64,000 nucleotides of DNA from Erythrophleum ivorense (GCA_026724425.1 JAIUCV010000023.1:4965958-5029957); one strand, 5' to 3'; numbered from the stretch's first letter, positions 25,758 to 40,800 are shown. Notes: generated by a model not told the origin, from the letters alone. Program-made: numbers and translations.

Positions 25758-25849
25758 TCATACTCCATAGAGCGGTAGAAAGGTTTGAATGAAAGAGTAG
25801 GCAAGTGCTCCTGTGAATACATAACTGTCCACCCTGTCTAGTATTCCAC
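25758..25849 (-). CDS. CDS4/5: CDP-DAG synthase exon 7 (last exon, completes signature)
   Basis: Acceptor ATTTCATGCAG. The exon starts with GT, completing the Gly codon left open by exon 6, and reads GILDRVDSYVFTGALAYSF, then LPLYGV and TGA. It holds the DR-x-D residues that end the PROSITE-type CDP-DAG synthase signature. Its 92 nt restore the frame exactly. No obvious AATAAA signal stands out just downstream, so the 3' UTR end is not placed. Confidence 0.9.
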
Positions 25850-28800
25850 CTGCATGAAATGTCCCACTTAAAATTTTTCAGCAACCAAGAGTTGGTCAAA
25901 GGGTTGAAAATATTACCAAGGATTTCCTTTATACTAATTGGGTATTAATAAGACAGACAATTTGATTATCAGGGTTGCGGTAAAACAGTCCCCAAAATAT
26001 TTGGTTTGGCTGAAAAATGGCTATGATATCCTCTAGAGACATCTTCCCCAAATATGCATTCCACAACATGGATGGGATGCCAACACATGAAAATCCCTGG
26101 GCTTGTTTCGTAGCTGGAAAGGAAAGGAAAAAGGAAGGAAAATTTTTGCATAATGTTTATTATGCCTATATAATTATTACTCAAAAATATTTATGCCATT
26201 TTATAAATTTTTTAAAATAACAGCAAAAAAAAAATCATTTTCATTCTCAAAATCACCTTTTAATTTCTATTTTCTTTTCCATTCCTAGCTTTCTGTATAC
26301 TGAATAGGCTGTAAATGTCTTAGGGTGGGTCAACGTTTGCATGTTAGATTTTAGGTGGGGGATATTCCTTTTTCTAAGACCTATCATCGCTCCTATCAAC
26401 TTTAGTCTTTACATCAATCCCCCAACATAGTTTTTAAAATACTCAAACCAGGATTTTCACATCTTTAAGGACCCGACTGAGAGATGTTTCTAAATTGGAA
26501 TACCTTCTGCTCATGCTTCACAGTTCATTCTATCCAACTGTCTGCTAAGTAGGATAGAAGGATTTAAAATTGATTCTTCTAGTGTATACTTGCTTGAGTC
26601 CATTTATTTTCTTACCCATCCCCCAAAAGAGACAAGTTCCTCCCAGAGATATTACCAAATTTAAAAAAAGAAAAAAGAAATAGTTGACATATCACAGGTG
26701 TAGGGTTTCGTAGCTGGAGTAATGTTGAATATGATCATACTTGGGATTGAGGTACTCAGAAAAATACTGCTCGCAATCCTGAGGCAGACTTTTGCTTATG
26801 CCTACAGGAGAGTAGGATGGGTGCTATGCTACATTTTCCCAACGAGATAGATTGAGGCGGTCATTAACACAAGGATATTCCACTGAATAGGTATAAATGA
26901 CAAGGATGTGACTACTGGGGCAAAACTAGGCACACTGGAGAGACTTGTTGGAAGCTTCATGGTTGTCCAAACAGCTGATTTGATGGCAAGAGAAACTAAC
27001 CTCCCAGATCACAATCACTTATGTCAAGAGGTTTGCTTAAAACATGCAGGAGACATGTGATGCTGTTAATCTAACAAGGAGTTGTTTCAAACCCTTAGAT
27101 AATTGATCGTTAAACTCATACAGACAAAGATAAGGTTTGAATTGCAAATGGCTCACCATCCTCTGTATGGGGGGAAAGAAGCAAAGATCAGAGAAACAAG
27201 TGGCTTTGGTGATATCCAGGATGGCCGTGTACCCCAGATCTAAGAGGTTAAAATTGTTTTCCATATTTTTGTGTTCGATGTGGTGTTTTACCCAATTTGT
27301 CAACCACTGGGACAGAAGTCTTCGGGGGGTAATATCGAGGATGCCCAGTGACTTTTATGAGGACCTCTCATGAGCTTATGTTGCTGAAATATTGTAAACC
27401 TTCACCTACTTTTGTCTCATCTTATGGGGTCCTTTTATTCCTATTAAGTAAGAAACTAGGCCCCTTTAAACTGGTAATTTGCTGCATTTCTAAGGATTTG
27501 GGTCCTTCAATTTATTTTGTTGTGAGCTAAATAAGATAGGAAAAAAAGACTGTTAGGACCCAATGGCAAGGCTCAAATCCTATCAGTTGGTACTTTCATT
27601 GAGAACCAACCAACTCGGAAGGAGAGAGACCTAGTGCCTAAAAGGGTGAGGACCCACCAAGGTAAAAGCCACCCAAAATCGGCAACTATAGTGGGTTGTT
27701 GCAGATGCCACCTTTCAGATAAGTATGCAATGATATGTCTCACATTGGGCAACAATCAAAACTTGAGATGGGTTCTCCTCGTAGCTTAGGTCGTATCAAT
27801 TGGTATCATAGCTTAGGCAATATTGCAAGGTTTGCCTGAGGCTAGAAAGCTAGGGTAAAGCCAACTTGAGTCGACATTGGGGCTACAAAGCATGGTGGAA
27901 TGACATACACACATGCCCCTAAGGAAGCACTATGTTTACTTTTGTGCTCAATTAAAAAATCATGCACCTCACCTACGTTGCCTAACTAAGCACAAGAGGC
28001 AAGAACTTGACAACACTAACAAGATCTCTTGGTTAACAAGAGTTGTTTGTCAGCTAGGCCAACCCATACTTATAATGTGCCCAACATAGTGGGCCTAGGC
28101 TAGGCCTAACATTTTGGCCAATGGGCTTAAATTCAAGCCCATCCTATTATAAGCCTATGCACTTTAAGCCCAAATAGGGCTAGGCCCAAGTCAAGCCAAC
28201 AACAAATCTATCAAAATCTTCACTCAAATCTTTTCATTATATTAATCATTTATTCTCATTCTTTATATTTATTGAAATAGTATTAGTTTATCTTTATTTA
28301 GTTAGGGTATGTAAGTCCCACACTAGTTGTGCTCAGGTTATACAACCTTCACTCTATTATAAATATATCTAACACAAGCCTCTCTTTATTAAGCCTTTCC
28401 AAAGCATTCTCTTTAATTCTTCACAATATTACCTTTTGCCATATCTCATTTTCTTTTTCACTTTATAAATTTGATTTTTTTTTCTTCTTAATAATTCAAA
28501 CATGACAAAAATATGACTACTTGGACAAAAGTGTCCTCAATTACAAAAGTGATACTAAATTGATAGTACAGTGATTTTGTTAGCTTTTTTTTTTAAATGA
28601 AAAATCTAATTTTATCAAAATTGTTAAATTCACTAAACTAAGTTTTCCTCAAATTTGATCGAAATCTTATTTATGTACAATACACATCAGCCAAGCTCAG
28701 GCTTTACCCATCAATCAAGAAATTTTTTTTCCTAAAAGGATATGGCCCGACTTCTCCCCAGCTTAGAAGCCACCAAGAACCAAATGTCCAAGATGAAGAC

Positions 28801-31800
28801 AACCAACATCAAAGTCACCTTTTATATGGTGTGTTATCATTTATAATTGAAGTATTGTAACAACTTATCTATTCTATTCTATGTTGTGACGAAATCTGAA
28901 GGCCTTCCACAACTAGTTGGTGTTCTTGCCATAGATATTCCTACCTATTTAAGTTTAACTAGAAGGGGAAAAAGGTCTCTCTCTCAACAGTTAACAGTAA
29001 AAAATAGCTATCTGAAGAAAAGGTGACCACAAAGTCCCCATAGATGGAAGCTAATTTCACAAGAAAAACCCTCATGTATTTAAGAACTAGTTAGATGCAA
29101 AGAGACCCAATGGTATACTCATAAGGAAACTTCTCCCAACAAACAGCTTGATAGACCTAATTTTCATTTCGGTAAACCAACTTATTACTTGAAGTAGATT
29201 AAGATCAAGCTGGGACTACAATGGCACAGCCTGACCCCAAAATGATATGGAAACTCTGATCAGTCTATCCTAAGAGCAGCACACATTCTTTGAGGAAATC
29301 CCCCAAAATAGTATGTTGAAATCCCATGACTATGGCCCTCTATCATAGCATATCCTGATTTTGTTAGCAATTCAATGTGATAAATGTCAATGTTATCTTT
29401 TCTTTATCTGTTCCCTGTACCACACAATTTTATCAGTTCTTTTTCTTTTTTTTTTTCTGTTGCTACTTTTCTGGAGTAATTGATTGACCTTCTCACCAAC
29501 TCCCTGTTTATGGACCATTTTAGCTTCAGTGAATAATACAAAAACCAGAGAAGTAAAAACTCTAAAATTCTTCATGGTATGAGAGCCTCCAAGGTCTGAT
29601 CTCCCTGTATGACCAAGTACAGGCAAATAATGGCAATGAATGCCAACAAAAACAAGTCTGCCATTGAAATTGTGTTAGGAGTATTATGTAGTAAAAGAAA
29701 TTAGTTAGGGAGTTAACAACTAACTAATAAGCTGTTAGTCAGTTATTAGCTACCTATACTATAAATAGCATTGTAAAGTGACCTTGGGTATTGAATAAGA
29801 TTCTGTTGAAGGCTTCTATTTTACCTCTCTCTCTCTTCCTCTCTCTCTTCTTCCTCTTCTATTCTTCCTATTAGAGGTATCAAAGCCACTGATCCCCAGA
29901 CCAAGGCCAATGCCACACATTCACAAGCCTCCACTCAAGAAATGGGGGACAGAATTCGATTGAGTATAGACCAAAGAATGTTGAGCATGGTTGAACAAAA
30001 GATGTGGAGCATGGAACAACATGTTTCAGGCATTCACAAATTGATGGAGGGACTCTCAGCACAAGTAACAGAGTTGATGAGATCAATGAATTCACAGGAC
30101 AAAAACAACACAAAATGGAACAGACATGGCCGACAACAGAGCACAAACAGGGAATACTAGCTGCCTACTCATTTCACAAAGATGGAATTCCCAAGATTCC
30201 ATTGCAAAAACATTCTTGGGTGGCTTTTGAAACTTGAGAGTACTTTTTGCTGGATGAAATGCCCAAAGAGATGAAAGCCACAATTGCAAGCTTACATCCA
30301 GATGAAAGAAGCTTCAGGTGGCATCAGGCATCTAAGAGGAATCACGAAGGTTGCCAAATCACCTGGGAGATGTACTAAACAGCCATTAGAGAAGATTTGG
30401 TCTAGACCCAACGGAGGAATTGGTGCAATTAAAGAAAAATGGGTGTTAGTGAGTACCAAGATGCCTTTGACAATCTTATATGCAAGGTGAAGATGCTAGA
30501 CTGTTATTTGATGAGCCGCTACATTGTAGGGCTAAAAAAAGAGATAACTGGGTGAGATTGTTCAGGCTAAAGACTTTGCTAGACACTAAGAATTGCCAAG
30601 CTACAGGAGTTGAATTGTCAACTTGCGAACAAGAATGAAGCAAGAACGTAGCAAAGACCAGTTCATGGGGGAGCCATGCTTATGGCAGTCAAGAAAGACC
30701 AGGGGCACAAAAACATTCACCATGAGACCTGCAACCACTAATAGCCAAGAAAAACAGGGGAGTAATAAGCGGGTATACAAGTTACAAAATGTGGTCTCAC
30801 CTGAAGAAATTGAAGAACACAGGCTAACAACTTATGTTACTTTTGCTATGAGAAGTACACTCAAGGGCATGAATGCCCCCAAAGAAAGAAATTGCAGCCG
30901 CACTTGATTGAGATCAAAGAATAAACCAGTCAAGAACAAAATGGAACTATGGAAGACTGTGAAGATGTTGAAAAACTAGAACGAGTTACCAAAATTTCAC
31001 TGAAAGCCATAGAAGGTGTTGAATGCAATACACCAATGAGAGTATAGGGCCAAGCGGGAAAGAAGGTACTACAAATCCTAATAGATAACAGTAGTACTCA
31101 TGATTTTCTAGACCTTCAAGTAGTCAGGAGGTCAGGGTGGCAAATGGAACAAATGAGAGAGGCATATGTCATAGTGGTGGGTGATATCAAGCTGCCAATT
31201 TAAGGAATTTGTAGAGACTTTAAGTAGAGAATGCAAGGAGAGGCGTTTTAGACATATGCATTAGTCATTTCCCTAAATGGATGTGATATGGTTCTTGGGA
31301 TGCAATGGTTAAAGGCTATTAACTCACACTGGTGTCTTGGTGTAAAGGAAAGCCAACTAGATTGAGGGCCAATAGTCCCAATAAGTGGAAGTTAATATCA
31401 TAGAACAAATTATAAAAGATAAAAGAAGAGGCTTAGTTTTTTCCAATACAACCAATGCAAGTCTCAAAAGCAGGGGCAAAATGTATGCTTATCCAAACAA
31501 AAGAGAAAAAGGAGGTACCCAAATCCATTTAGTAGCCTCCAATTGAATATTGAGATGTTTTCGAAACACCTGCTAAACTTCCACCTTTTTGGGAGGGTCA
31601 TAATCACAACATTTAAGTTGCAACAAGGTGCAAATCCCACCAACATCAGACCTTACAAATATCCTTTAGCACAAAAGGATGCATTTGAGAAAATGGTGGG
31701 TGAAGTACTAGAATTAGGTGTTACTTAGAATAGCTCTTCATCGTTTGCAGCTCTTATGGTATTAGTTAAGAAAAAAGATGGTTCATGAAAGACGTGTGTA

Positions 31801-34800
31801 AATTATAGAGAGCTTAACAAGTACACTATTAAGGATAAGTACCCAATTCTAATTGTAGAAGAGTTGCTAGATGAGTTACATAGGGCTAAAGTCTTCACCA
31901 AGTTGGATTTAAGAGCAAGGTATCATCAAATACAGATGAACCCAACTCATTGAGAAGACAACATTTAAAACTAATCCAGGCTATTGTAAGTTTTTGTTGT
32001 AGTGCCTTTCGACTTGACCAACGCTCCAACCACTTCTTAGGGAGCTATGAACAGTTTATTCAGAGTGTATTTCACAATTTGTTCTCATTTTTTTTCAATA
32101 ACATTTTGGTCTATAGTCTATCATTAGAAGGTCATGCAGAATACTTGAAAAAGGTAGTAGAGAAGTTAAGAGAGCAGAAGTATTTCATAAGAGCTAGCAA
32201 GTGCTCCTTTGCAGCAACTCAAGTTGAGTATTTGGGACATATCCTAAGTTTGCAAGGAGTGGCTACTAATCCTTAGAAAACAGAAGCAATAAGACAATGG
32301 CCAATTCCAACAACAATAAAATAACTCAGGTCCTTCCTCGGACTCACTGAGTACTATAGAAGATTCTATAGAAGATTCATTCATCCGTATGGTGAGATAG
32401 CTAAACAGCTGACTCAACTACTCAAACAGAACACATTGAAGTGGACAGAGGAAGCTTCACACGCTTTCCAAAGATTGAAAGAGGCCTTAACAACAAAACC
32501 TGTTTTAGCCATACCTGATTTTTCAAAGCCATTTGTATTGGAGACAAATGCTTCAGGTCAAGAAATAGGTGCATGTTCTCATGCAGCAACACAAGCAATG
32601 CAACAATGGCATTGTTGGAATGGGCCGATACTTAAGCCCATGGTGCACTAAGATTATTTCCTCTTTTATTCAAATGCTGCGTTTTATCTGCATTTATTTT
32701 CTGATCTTTGACTTGTTAAGATTTTATTTTATTTGCCTTAATCTGTTCCTTGATTTTCGACTTGCACTAGGGAGTAATTGAATCTTTGTGGTTAACCCTA
32801 GACCTATTTGGATTGCTCTATTCAGAAGAAAAAAATTACTTCGTTTGTTCTACAATTTTCTTCATGGTATCAGAGCAATGCAGAACAAACTCATCCCTTT
32901 CGGCACCCTAGGTGCCTTCACCGTTGACAAGGAGGACTCTTGCTCCCAGTCGAGTGAGATGGGCACGCAAACAGAGGGTGGCGGCAACCAGAATGGCAGG
33001 ATAGGAGGCATCAGCGCTGACCCAACCGGAGTTCCAAGAGTTAATGCGCCGGACAGCCTCTCTCCAGCCATGATCACGCACAAGCTACATGAGAACAACT
33101 ACTTGCTGTGGTCCCGAAATATCCTAATATTCATCAGAGGTAAAGGGAAAGAAAGATACCTCACGGGTGAAGCAAAGGAGCCAGAAATCGGAGACCCTAA
33201 GCACGATACATGGGTTTCTGAAAATAACCTTGTGATGACTTGGTTGGTGAGTTCCATGACAGTGGAAATAAGCAGTAATTACATGCTGGTTTCAACTGCT
33301 AAGGAAATTTGGGATTCAGTCAGAAGAACATATGCTTTAAGGGAAAATCCAGCAACTGTGTACCAGATTAAACGTCTTCTCAAGGACCTTAGACAGGGTG
33401 AAAAGACCGTGACTCAGTATTTCAACTCTCTCATGAGGTTGTAGCAACAAATTGACCTCTATGAGGTCTACCATTGGACATGCCACACTAACGAGTTGTA
33501 CCATAAGCAAGTCCTTGAAAAGGAACGCACTTATGAATTTCTACTTGGGCTCAATGACAGGTATGAGGAAGTAAGGGGTAGAATAATAGGTTTAAAACCA
33601 CTGCCTTCACTAGAAGATACAGTAAATATGATTAAATGTGAAGAGAGTAGAAAGGAGTTGATCCAAGGACAATCTTCCATGACAAATTCTGAGGTTTCAG
33701 CAATGATAGTAAGAGGGAAGAAATAATCAAAATGGTGTAACCACTGCAATAAGAGTGGACACACCAGAGATGTGTGCTGGAAGTTGCATGGGAAGCCGCC
33801 ATCTACCAGCAAGCCGAGGCCTAGAACTAAGGGTAAAGGGCTGCATGTAAGCGTTGATTCTGATGTTGGAGGTTTAAGCAAGGATGAACTTGCTATTCTA
33901 AAAAGGCTACTTGACAAACATGAAGTTAATGTTACTCAGAGTGAAAAAAATATCCCTTCGGTTACATTAGCACAGTCAGGTATGGCTTTTATTGCCTCTT
34001 TACATATTGTTATACAAGCAAGAAAGATTTGGATAGTTGACTCAGGAGCTACTGACCATATAATTAGGTTTAGAAAAGTGTTCAGCAGTTTCCAGTACCA
34101 TTCTGAACACACCTATGTAAAGGTTGCAAATGGAACTTATGCTAAGGCGCTTGGTATTGGTACAGTGACTATATCTGAAACAACAGAATTAAGAGAAGTG
34201 TTATATGTGCCTGAAATCAAGTGTAGTTTAATTTCTGTCAAGAAAGTGACGAGACACTTGAAATGTAATGTTAACTTCTCTGAGTTTGAATGTATGTTTC
34301 AGGATTTGGCTTCGGGAAGGATGATTGGCAATGCTAAAGAAAGGGATGGTCTTTACTACTTAGAGGCAACTTCAGAGATAAATAAAGAAGAGAGAAATGT
34401 TGTATTTTTTATTTCATCTATTAATGATGTTGAGTTGTGGCATTATAGGCTAGGCCACCCGAGTCTTAGTTATATGAAGTACTTGCTACCTGAACTGATT
34501 AATAAAATTGATGTTTCCTTTTTTAATTTGACTTTTGTCCGTTAGCAAAACATGTCAAAAGCAATTATCCTCCTCATGTCTATAAATCTTCATCACCTTT
34601 CTCCCTAGTTCATAGTGATATTTGAGGTCCATCCAAAATTTTAACTTTATCAAAAGCCAGGTGGTTTATCACATTTATTGATGATCACACTAGACTTACA
34701 TGGGTTTTTTTAATGAGAGAGAAATCAGAAACTCTGCAAATTTTCCAGAAATTTCACATTTTTGTCAAAAATCAGTTTCAAACTAGCATTAAAATTGTTA

Positions 34801-37800
34801 GAAGTGATAATGGGAGGGAATACTTAAGCACAAATTTTCCAAAATACTTGTATGAGAATGGAATACAACACCAAACTTCATGTATTAACACCCCTCAACA
34901 AAATGGGATAGCTGAACGTAAAAATAGACATCTCTTAGAAGTCTCCAAAGTTCTCATGTTAACAAACAATGTTCCAAATTATTTCTGAGGAGATGCTATT
35001 CTTACTTCAGCCTTTTTAATCAACCGTATGCCATCAAAAGTGCTTAAGTATCAAACTCCTATTCAAAAACTTCAAGAAGTTTACCCTCACACTCACCTTT
35101 TTTCATCTATTCCACAGAAAGTGTTTGGGTGTACTATTTTCATTCATGATAATACAGGGGGAAAATTTGATCCTAGAGCTATAAAGTGTATCTTTCTAGG
35201 CTACTCACCTACCCAAAAGGGGTATAAATGTTATTCTCCTGTAACTCGCAAATATTATGTGTCCATGGATGTTAAATTCTGTGAAAGCCAACCCTATTAC
35301 CCCAAATTATCCATTCAGGGGGAGAATGTGGGTAGTGAATAGATAATTTGCAGTGATTTTACACCTGGCTCAAATATTTACTTGGATGAACCACAAATAT
35401 TGCCTGAAACCAGATCTGAATACACGATGACCCATCTTCAGAACCTGCAGAACCTGAAACCAGACTGGATACCTCACCTAAACAGTCAGCAGAATCTGAA
35501 ATCAGGTCAGAAACACATTCTAAAGAGTGTTAACCCAGCACACCCAAAAACTGACCCAAACTCACTCATAGAAAGCCCTGACAGCAATGAAATTAATCAG
35601 AACAGGTTAGAAAGTACAAATGTAACTGAGATAAGGGAGGAACAGTTTACTATGCAGGAGGGTAAAATTTATACTAGGAGAAACAAGGGCACAAAAGAGG
35701 GAGAAAGTGAGGGAGATACCAGAAGAAATAAGGGCACAAAAGAACTAGTGAGTGAGAGCGATGACAATCCCAATCTAAGGCAAAGCCGAGACTCCAATCC
35801 AAAGACAGATTCTGGAGATCTAAGCTGGCCTATTGCATTAAGAAAGGGAAAGAGGACTTGCACTCAACACCCTATTAGCAGGTATGTGTCTTATGAAAAG
35901 TTATCTTTTAACTTAAGGACCTTTATTGCAAATGTATCTGAAGAAAAACTTCCAGCAACATTCCAAGAAGCTATAGTTGACCCTCGGTGGAAAGAAGCAA
36001 TAAACGAAGAGTTGAGAGCCTTAGAAAAGAATAAAACTTGGAAATTGACGGATTTACCTAAGGGAAAGTCTACAGTAGGTTGTAAATGGGTTTTTACTGT
36101 TAAATATAATCCTGATGGTTCTGTAAACAAGTATAAGGCTAGATTGGTTGCCAGGGGATTTACTCAAACCCAAGGCATAGACTATCAAGAGACCTTCGCA
36201 CCTGTAGCAAAATTCAATTCCATTAAAATCATACTTTCCCTAGCAGCAAACATGGATTGGCCACTACACCAATTAGATGTCAAGAATGCTTTCCTAAATG
36301 GTGAGTTAGAAGAGGAGGTTTACATGGAACTACCACCGAGACTGAAAAATCAGAATAATGCTACAAAAGTTTTTAGATTACATAAGTCTTTGTATGGTCT
36401 AAAACAATCACCTAGAGCATGGTTTGAAAGATTCACGCAGGTGATTAAACATCTTGGTTATACACAGTGCCAATCCAATCATACCTTGTTTGTGAGGCGC
36501 TCTGACAAGGGGGTCTCAATTTTGATTGTATATGTGGATGATATTGTTTTGACAGGTGATGATGTTGAGGAAATTGAAAGATTGAAGAGGAATCTAGCAT
36601 CTGAATTTGAAGTTAAAGACCTTGGTAAGTTGAGGTACTTTCTTGGGATGGAGATTGCCCGATCCAGCAGTGGCAATAGTGTGTCTTAAAGGAAATATAC
36701 ACTTGATTTACTGAGGGAAATAGGTATGCTTGGAGCTAAGCCAGCTGATACACCTATGGACGCCAACTATAAGGTTGGATTGACCCTTGAAGGAACACCT
36801 GTCGATAAGCAGAGGTACCAAAAGCTAGTTGAGAAACTTATATACTTGTCTCACACCCGGCCAGATATTTGTTTTGCAGTAAGTGTGGTGAGTCAATTCA
36901 TGAGTAATCCTCGTGAGAAACATCTAGAAGCTGTGTACAGGATTTTAAATTATTTGAAGATGACACCAGGAAAAGGCTTATTGTTTTCTAAAGGGTGGAA
37001 CCGAGGAGTAGAAATTTACACTGATGCTGATTGGGCTGGCTCAATAACTAACCGGAGATCCACTACAGGTTATTGCACCTATGTTTGGGGAAACCTAATG
37101 ACTTGGAGAAGCAAGAAGCAACCAGTAGTTGCAAGGAGTTCAGCTGAGGCAGAATACAGGGCTCTTGCGCTAGGAATTTGTGAAGGAATGTGGATATTGA
37201 GAGTGATGCATGAACTTCAAGCTAAAGTTTTAGGTCCAATCAAGGTATGGGGCGACAATATGGCCACAATTGGTATAGCACAAATCCCATTCACCATGAC
37301 AGGACCAAACATGTGGAACTTGATCGTCATTTCATCAAGGAGAAGATTGATTCAAAAATTATAGATCTAGCATATGTGTCCTCAAATTCTCAAGTGGCAG
37401 ATATAATGACAAAAACACCACCAAGAATTAAGTTTGAAGAATTGAGTAGCAAGTTGGGAATGATCAATATCTATTCACCAGCTTGAGGGGGAGTGTTGGA
37501 ATGGGCCGATACTTAAGCCCATGGTGCACTGAGATTATTTCCTCTTTCATTCAGATGTTGCGTTTTAATCTATATTTATTTTCTGATCTTTGACTTGTTA
37601 AGATTTTATTTTATTTGCCTTAATCTGTTCCTTGATTTTCGACTTGCACTAGGGAGTAACTGAATCTTTGTGGTTAACCCTAAACCTATTTGTATTGCTC
37701 TATTCAGAAGAAAAAAATTACTTTGTTTGTTCTACAATTTTTCATAGCCAGTCCCAAGCCCGGAAAAAAGAGGAGGGTTGTGTTAGACAATCGATAGCCA

Positions 37801-40800
37801 ACATAAAACTTTATCGAATCTTTATGACATGGACAATCGATATATTAATCGTAATGCTAGGACGTTGTTCAGAAGTAACGCGCTATACAGCTCAAGTACC
37901 GTGACAAATGAGCAAGAGCCGCTGCATCGTCGCCTAAGTGTAGTGAAAAATAAGCAAGGGCTTCCACATTTTCGTGAACGAATGTGGGTAAAGAAATTAG
38001 TTCACGAGAGTAAGATTTGTTTTAGGATTTGGAATATAGGTACATTTATCGGTAAGTCAATAAAAATAGTAGATACCATGATTAGGAGGAAGATTAATTT
38101 TATGTGTTTACAAGAAACTAAATGGGTAGGAGAAAAAGTAAAAGAATTAGACACTTCGGGTTTTAAACTTTGGTATACTGAAAAAACTAAATCTAGAAAT
38201 GGGGTAGGTATAATTGTAGATAAGTTTTGAAAAAATATTATAGTGGATGTAAAAAGGTTAGGAGATAAAATTATTGCATTAAAGTTAGCAGTGAAAAAGA
38301 AAATCTTTAATGTTATTAGCGCCTATGCACCACAAGTAGGATTAGAAGAATATTACAAAGTAAAATTTTGGGAGGATTTAGAATGTTTAGTTCAGGAAAT
38401 ACCATTAGGAGAAAAGATTTTTCTAAGAAGGGATCTAAATGGTCATGTGGGAAGTGTATCTTCAGGTTACGAAAGTGTTCATGAAAGACATGGCATAGGG
38501 GAACCAAATGCAGAGGGTAAAACTATTCTAGATTTTTCATTAATGTTCGATCTCCTATTAGCTAATACTTGTTTTAGAAAGCATGAGAAACATCTTATCA
38601 TGTACAAAAGTGGAAGGGTATGTTCTCAAATTGATTTCTTTCTTATAAGGAAATCAGATAAAAAACTTTGAATGGATTGCAAAATTATACCTGGAGAAAG
38701 TTTAACTACTCAACATAGAGTTTTGGTTATGGATGTACGAATTAGAAGGAGAGTGAAAAGCAAAGGCGAAAATAGAGTTTTAAGGACTATGTGGTGACAA
38801 CTAAAGGGGGATAAAGAAAAGAATGTGCAGAGACGGATTGTGAAGGAAGAACCTTAGGAAATACAAGGAAGTACTAACGATATGTGGAATGGAATGGCTA
38901 AAGAGATTAGAAAAGTGACAAAAGAAATATTAGGTGAATCAAAAGGTTTTGGACCTTGAGATAAAGAATCCTGGTGATGGGATGCAAGCGTGCAAGATAA
39001 GGTTAAAGTGAAGAGGGAGTGTTATAAAGCGTGGTCATTATGTAAGAGTAATGAAAATTGGGAGAAATAAAAAGTAGCTAAGAAAGCAATAAGTGAAGCG
39101 AGAACGAGGACATTTGATGGGTTATACCAATCTTTAAGTACTAAAGTTGGAGAAAGAAATATTTACAAGTTAGCTAAAAGTAGGGAAAGAAAGACAAGAG
39201 ACGTGGACCAAGTAAAATGCATTAAGGATGAAGAAGGGAAAGTCTTGGTCACGGAACGAGATATCATAAAACGATGGAAGAGTTATTTTCATAGATTTTT
39301 TAATGAAGGCCACGAGATTTCATTGCAATCAAATAGATTAAACACTAGAGAAGAGGATCAAAATTATATCTTTTATCGTAAGATTTGTGAGATAGAGGTA
39401 AAAGAAGCATTAAAACGAATGGAAAATGGCAGAGCAGTTGGACCGGATAATATACCTATTGAAGTATGGAAGGGTTTAAGAGTGAAAGGTATAAGTTGGC
39501 TTACAAAGTTATTTAATGAAATTATGAGATCTAAGAAAATGTCAGATGAGTGGAGGAGAAGTTCTTTAATTCCTATATATAAGAGTAAGAGGGACATTCA
39601 AAATTGTGCAAATTATAAAGGAATTAAACTCATGAGCCACACTATGAAATTATGGGAAAGAGTAATTGAGCGACGATTAAAGAAAAAGACCCAAGTTACA
39701 GAGAATCAATTTGGTTTTATGCCAGGAAGGTCAACTATAGAAGCAATACATTTGTTGCAAAGATTAATGGAGCGATATCGAGAGAATTAAAGAGATTTAC
39801 ACATGGTGTTTATCGATTTGGAAAAAGCATATGATAGAGTACCAAGAGAGGTTCTATGGAAGGCTCTAGAGAAAAAAAAAATTCGTATAACTTATATTCG
39901 AGCAATACAAGATATGTATGATGAGGCTACAACTAGGGTAGTAACAAAAGGTGGACCTACAGAAGATTTTCCAATAACTATTGGTCTACATCAAGGGTCA
40001 ACTTTGAGCCCTTATCTTTTTACTCTAGTATTGGATGTGCTTACTGAACATATCCAAAAGCCAATGCCATAGTATATGCTTTTTGCAAACGATATTGTCT
40101 TAATTAGAGAATCAATAATGGAAATGAATGAGAAGTTGGAGAGGTGGAGATTAGCTTTGGAAACTTATGGATTTCGTTTAAGTAGAAGTAAAACGGAGTA
40201 TATGGAGTATAAGTTTAGTAAGAGACACATCACTTCTAATGCAGAAGTGAAAATTGAAGAACATATTATACCACAAGTTACACAATTTAAATATCTTGGA
40301 TCTGTCATACAACATAACGGGGAAATAGAAGAAGATGTAACACATAGGATTTAAGCGAGGTGGATGAAGTGGAGTGCTTCAGGTGTTATTTGTAATAGAA
40401 GAATACCACTCAAACTTAAGGATAAATTCTACCGTACAGTTATAAGACATGCAATGTTATATGGAACTGAGTGTTGGACAATAAAAAGTCAATAAGAGAA
40501 TAAGTTCAATATTGCAAAAATGAGAATGTTGCGTTGGATGAATGGACACACTAGACGAGATCGAATTAAAAATGAATACATTAGAGAAAAAGTAGAAGTC
40601 GCACCTATTGTAGAAAAAATTGTAGAATCAATACGACGATTCAGGGCATTCCAATGATTCAAGAATCAGCATCTGCGTCGCGTCTCGAAGGAGCATCGCG
40701 TCTCGAAGTCGGGTCCTTCGTGACCCGACACAACCTGTTTGCCTGGAGAAGATGATACTATTTCTGTTATGCGATTTGTCGTTCCTTCATCTTGCAATAA

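Larger units (their letters stand above)
32613..37744 (+). mobile_element. Copia-B LTR retrotransposon, complete length, inactivated
   Basis: LTRs are at 32613-32864 and 37494-37744, both opening TGTTGGAATGGGCCGATACT and ending CA. By eye they differ at about 10 positions plus two indels (about 4%). The primer site TGGTATCAGAGC directly follows the 5' LTR and the purine tract GAGGGGGAG directly precedes the 3' LTR. The domain order gag-protease-integrase-RT-RNase H is that of copia. It is inserted in the gypsy RNase H region. Flanks (GGCAT left, TAGCC right) do not match, so the right side was altered. Confidence 0.92.

Noticed and set aside
27037..27373. Overlapping frames on both strands in intron 6
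   Set aside because: No family motif and mutual overlap; likely chance frames in old repeat DNA.
29393..29626. Minus-strand open frame of 77 codons, basic C-terminus, inside intron 6
   Set aside because: It overlaps the copia-A LTR remnant and primer site on the plus strand; no known domain, so treated as antisense to the LTR.
33531..33917. Long minus-strand frame (128 codons)
   Set aside because: Lies opposite copia-B gag; shadow of the coding strand.
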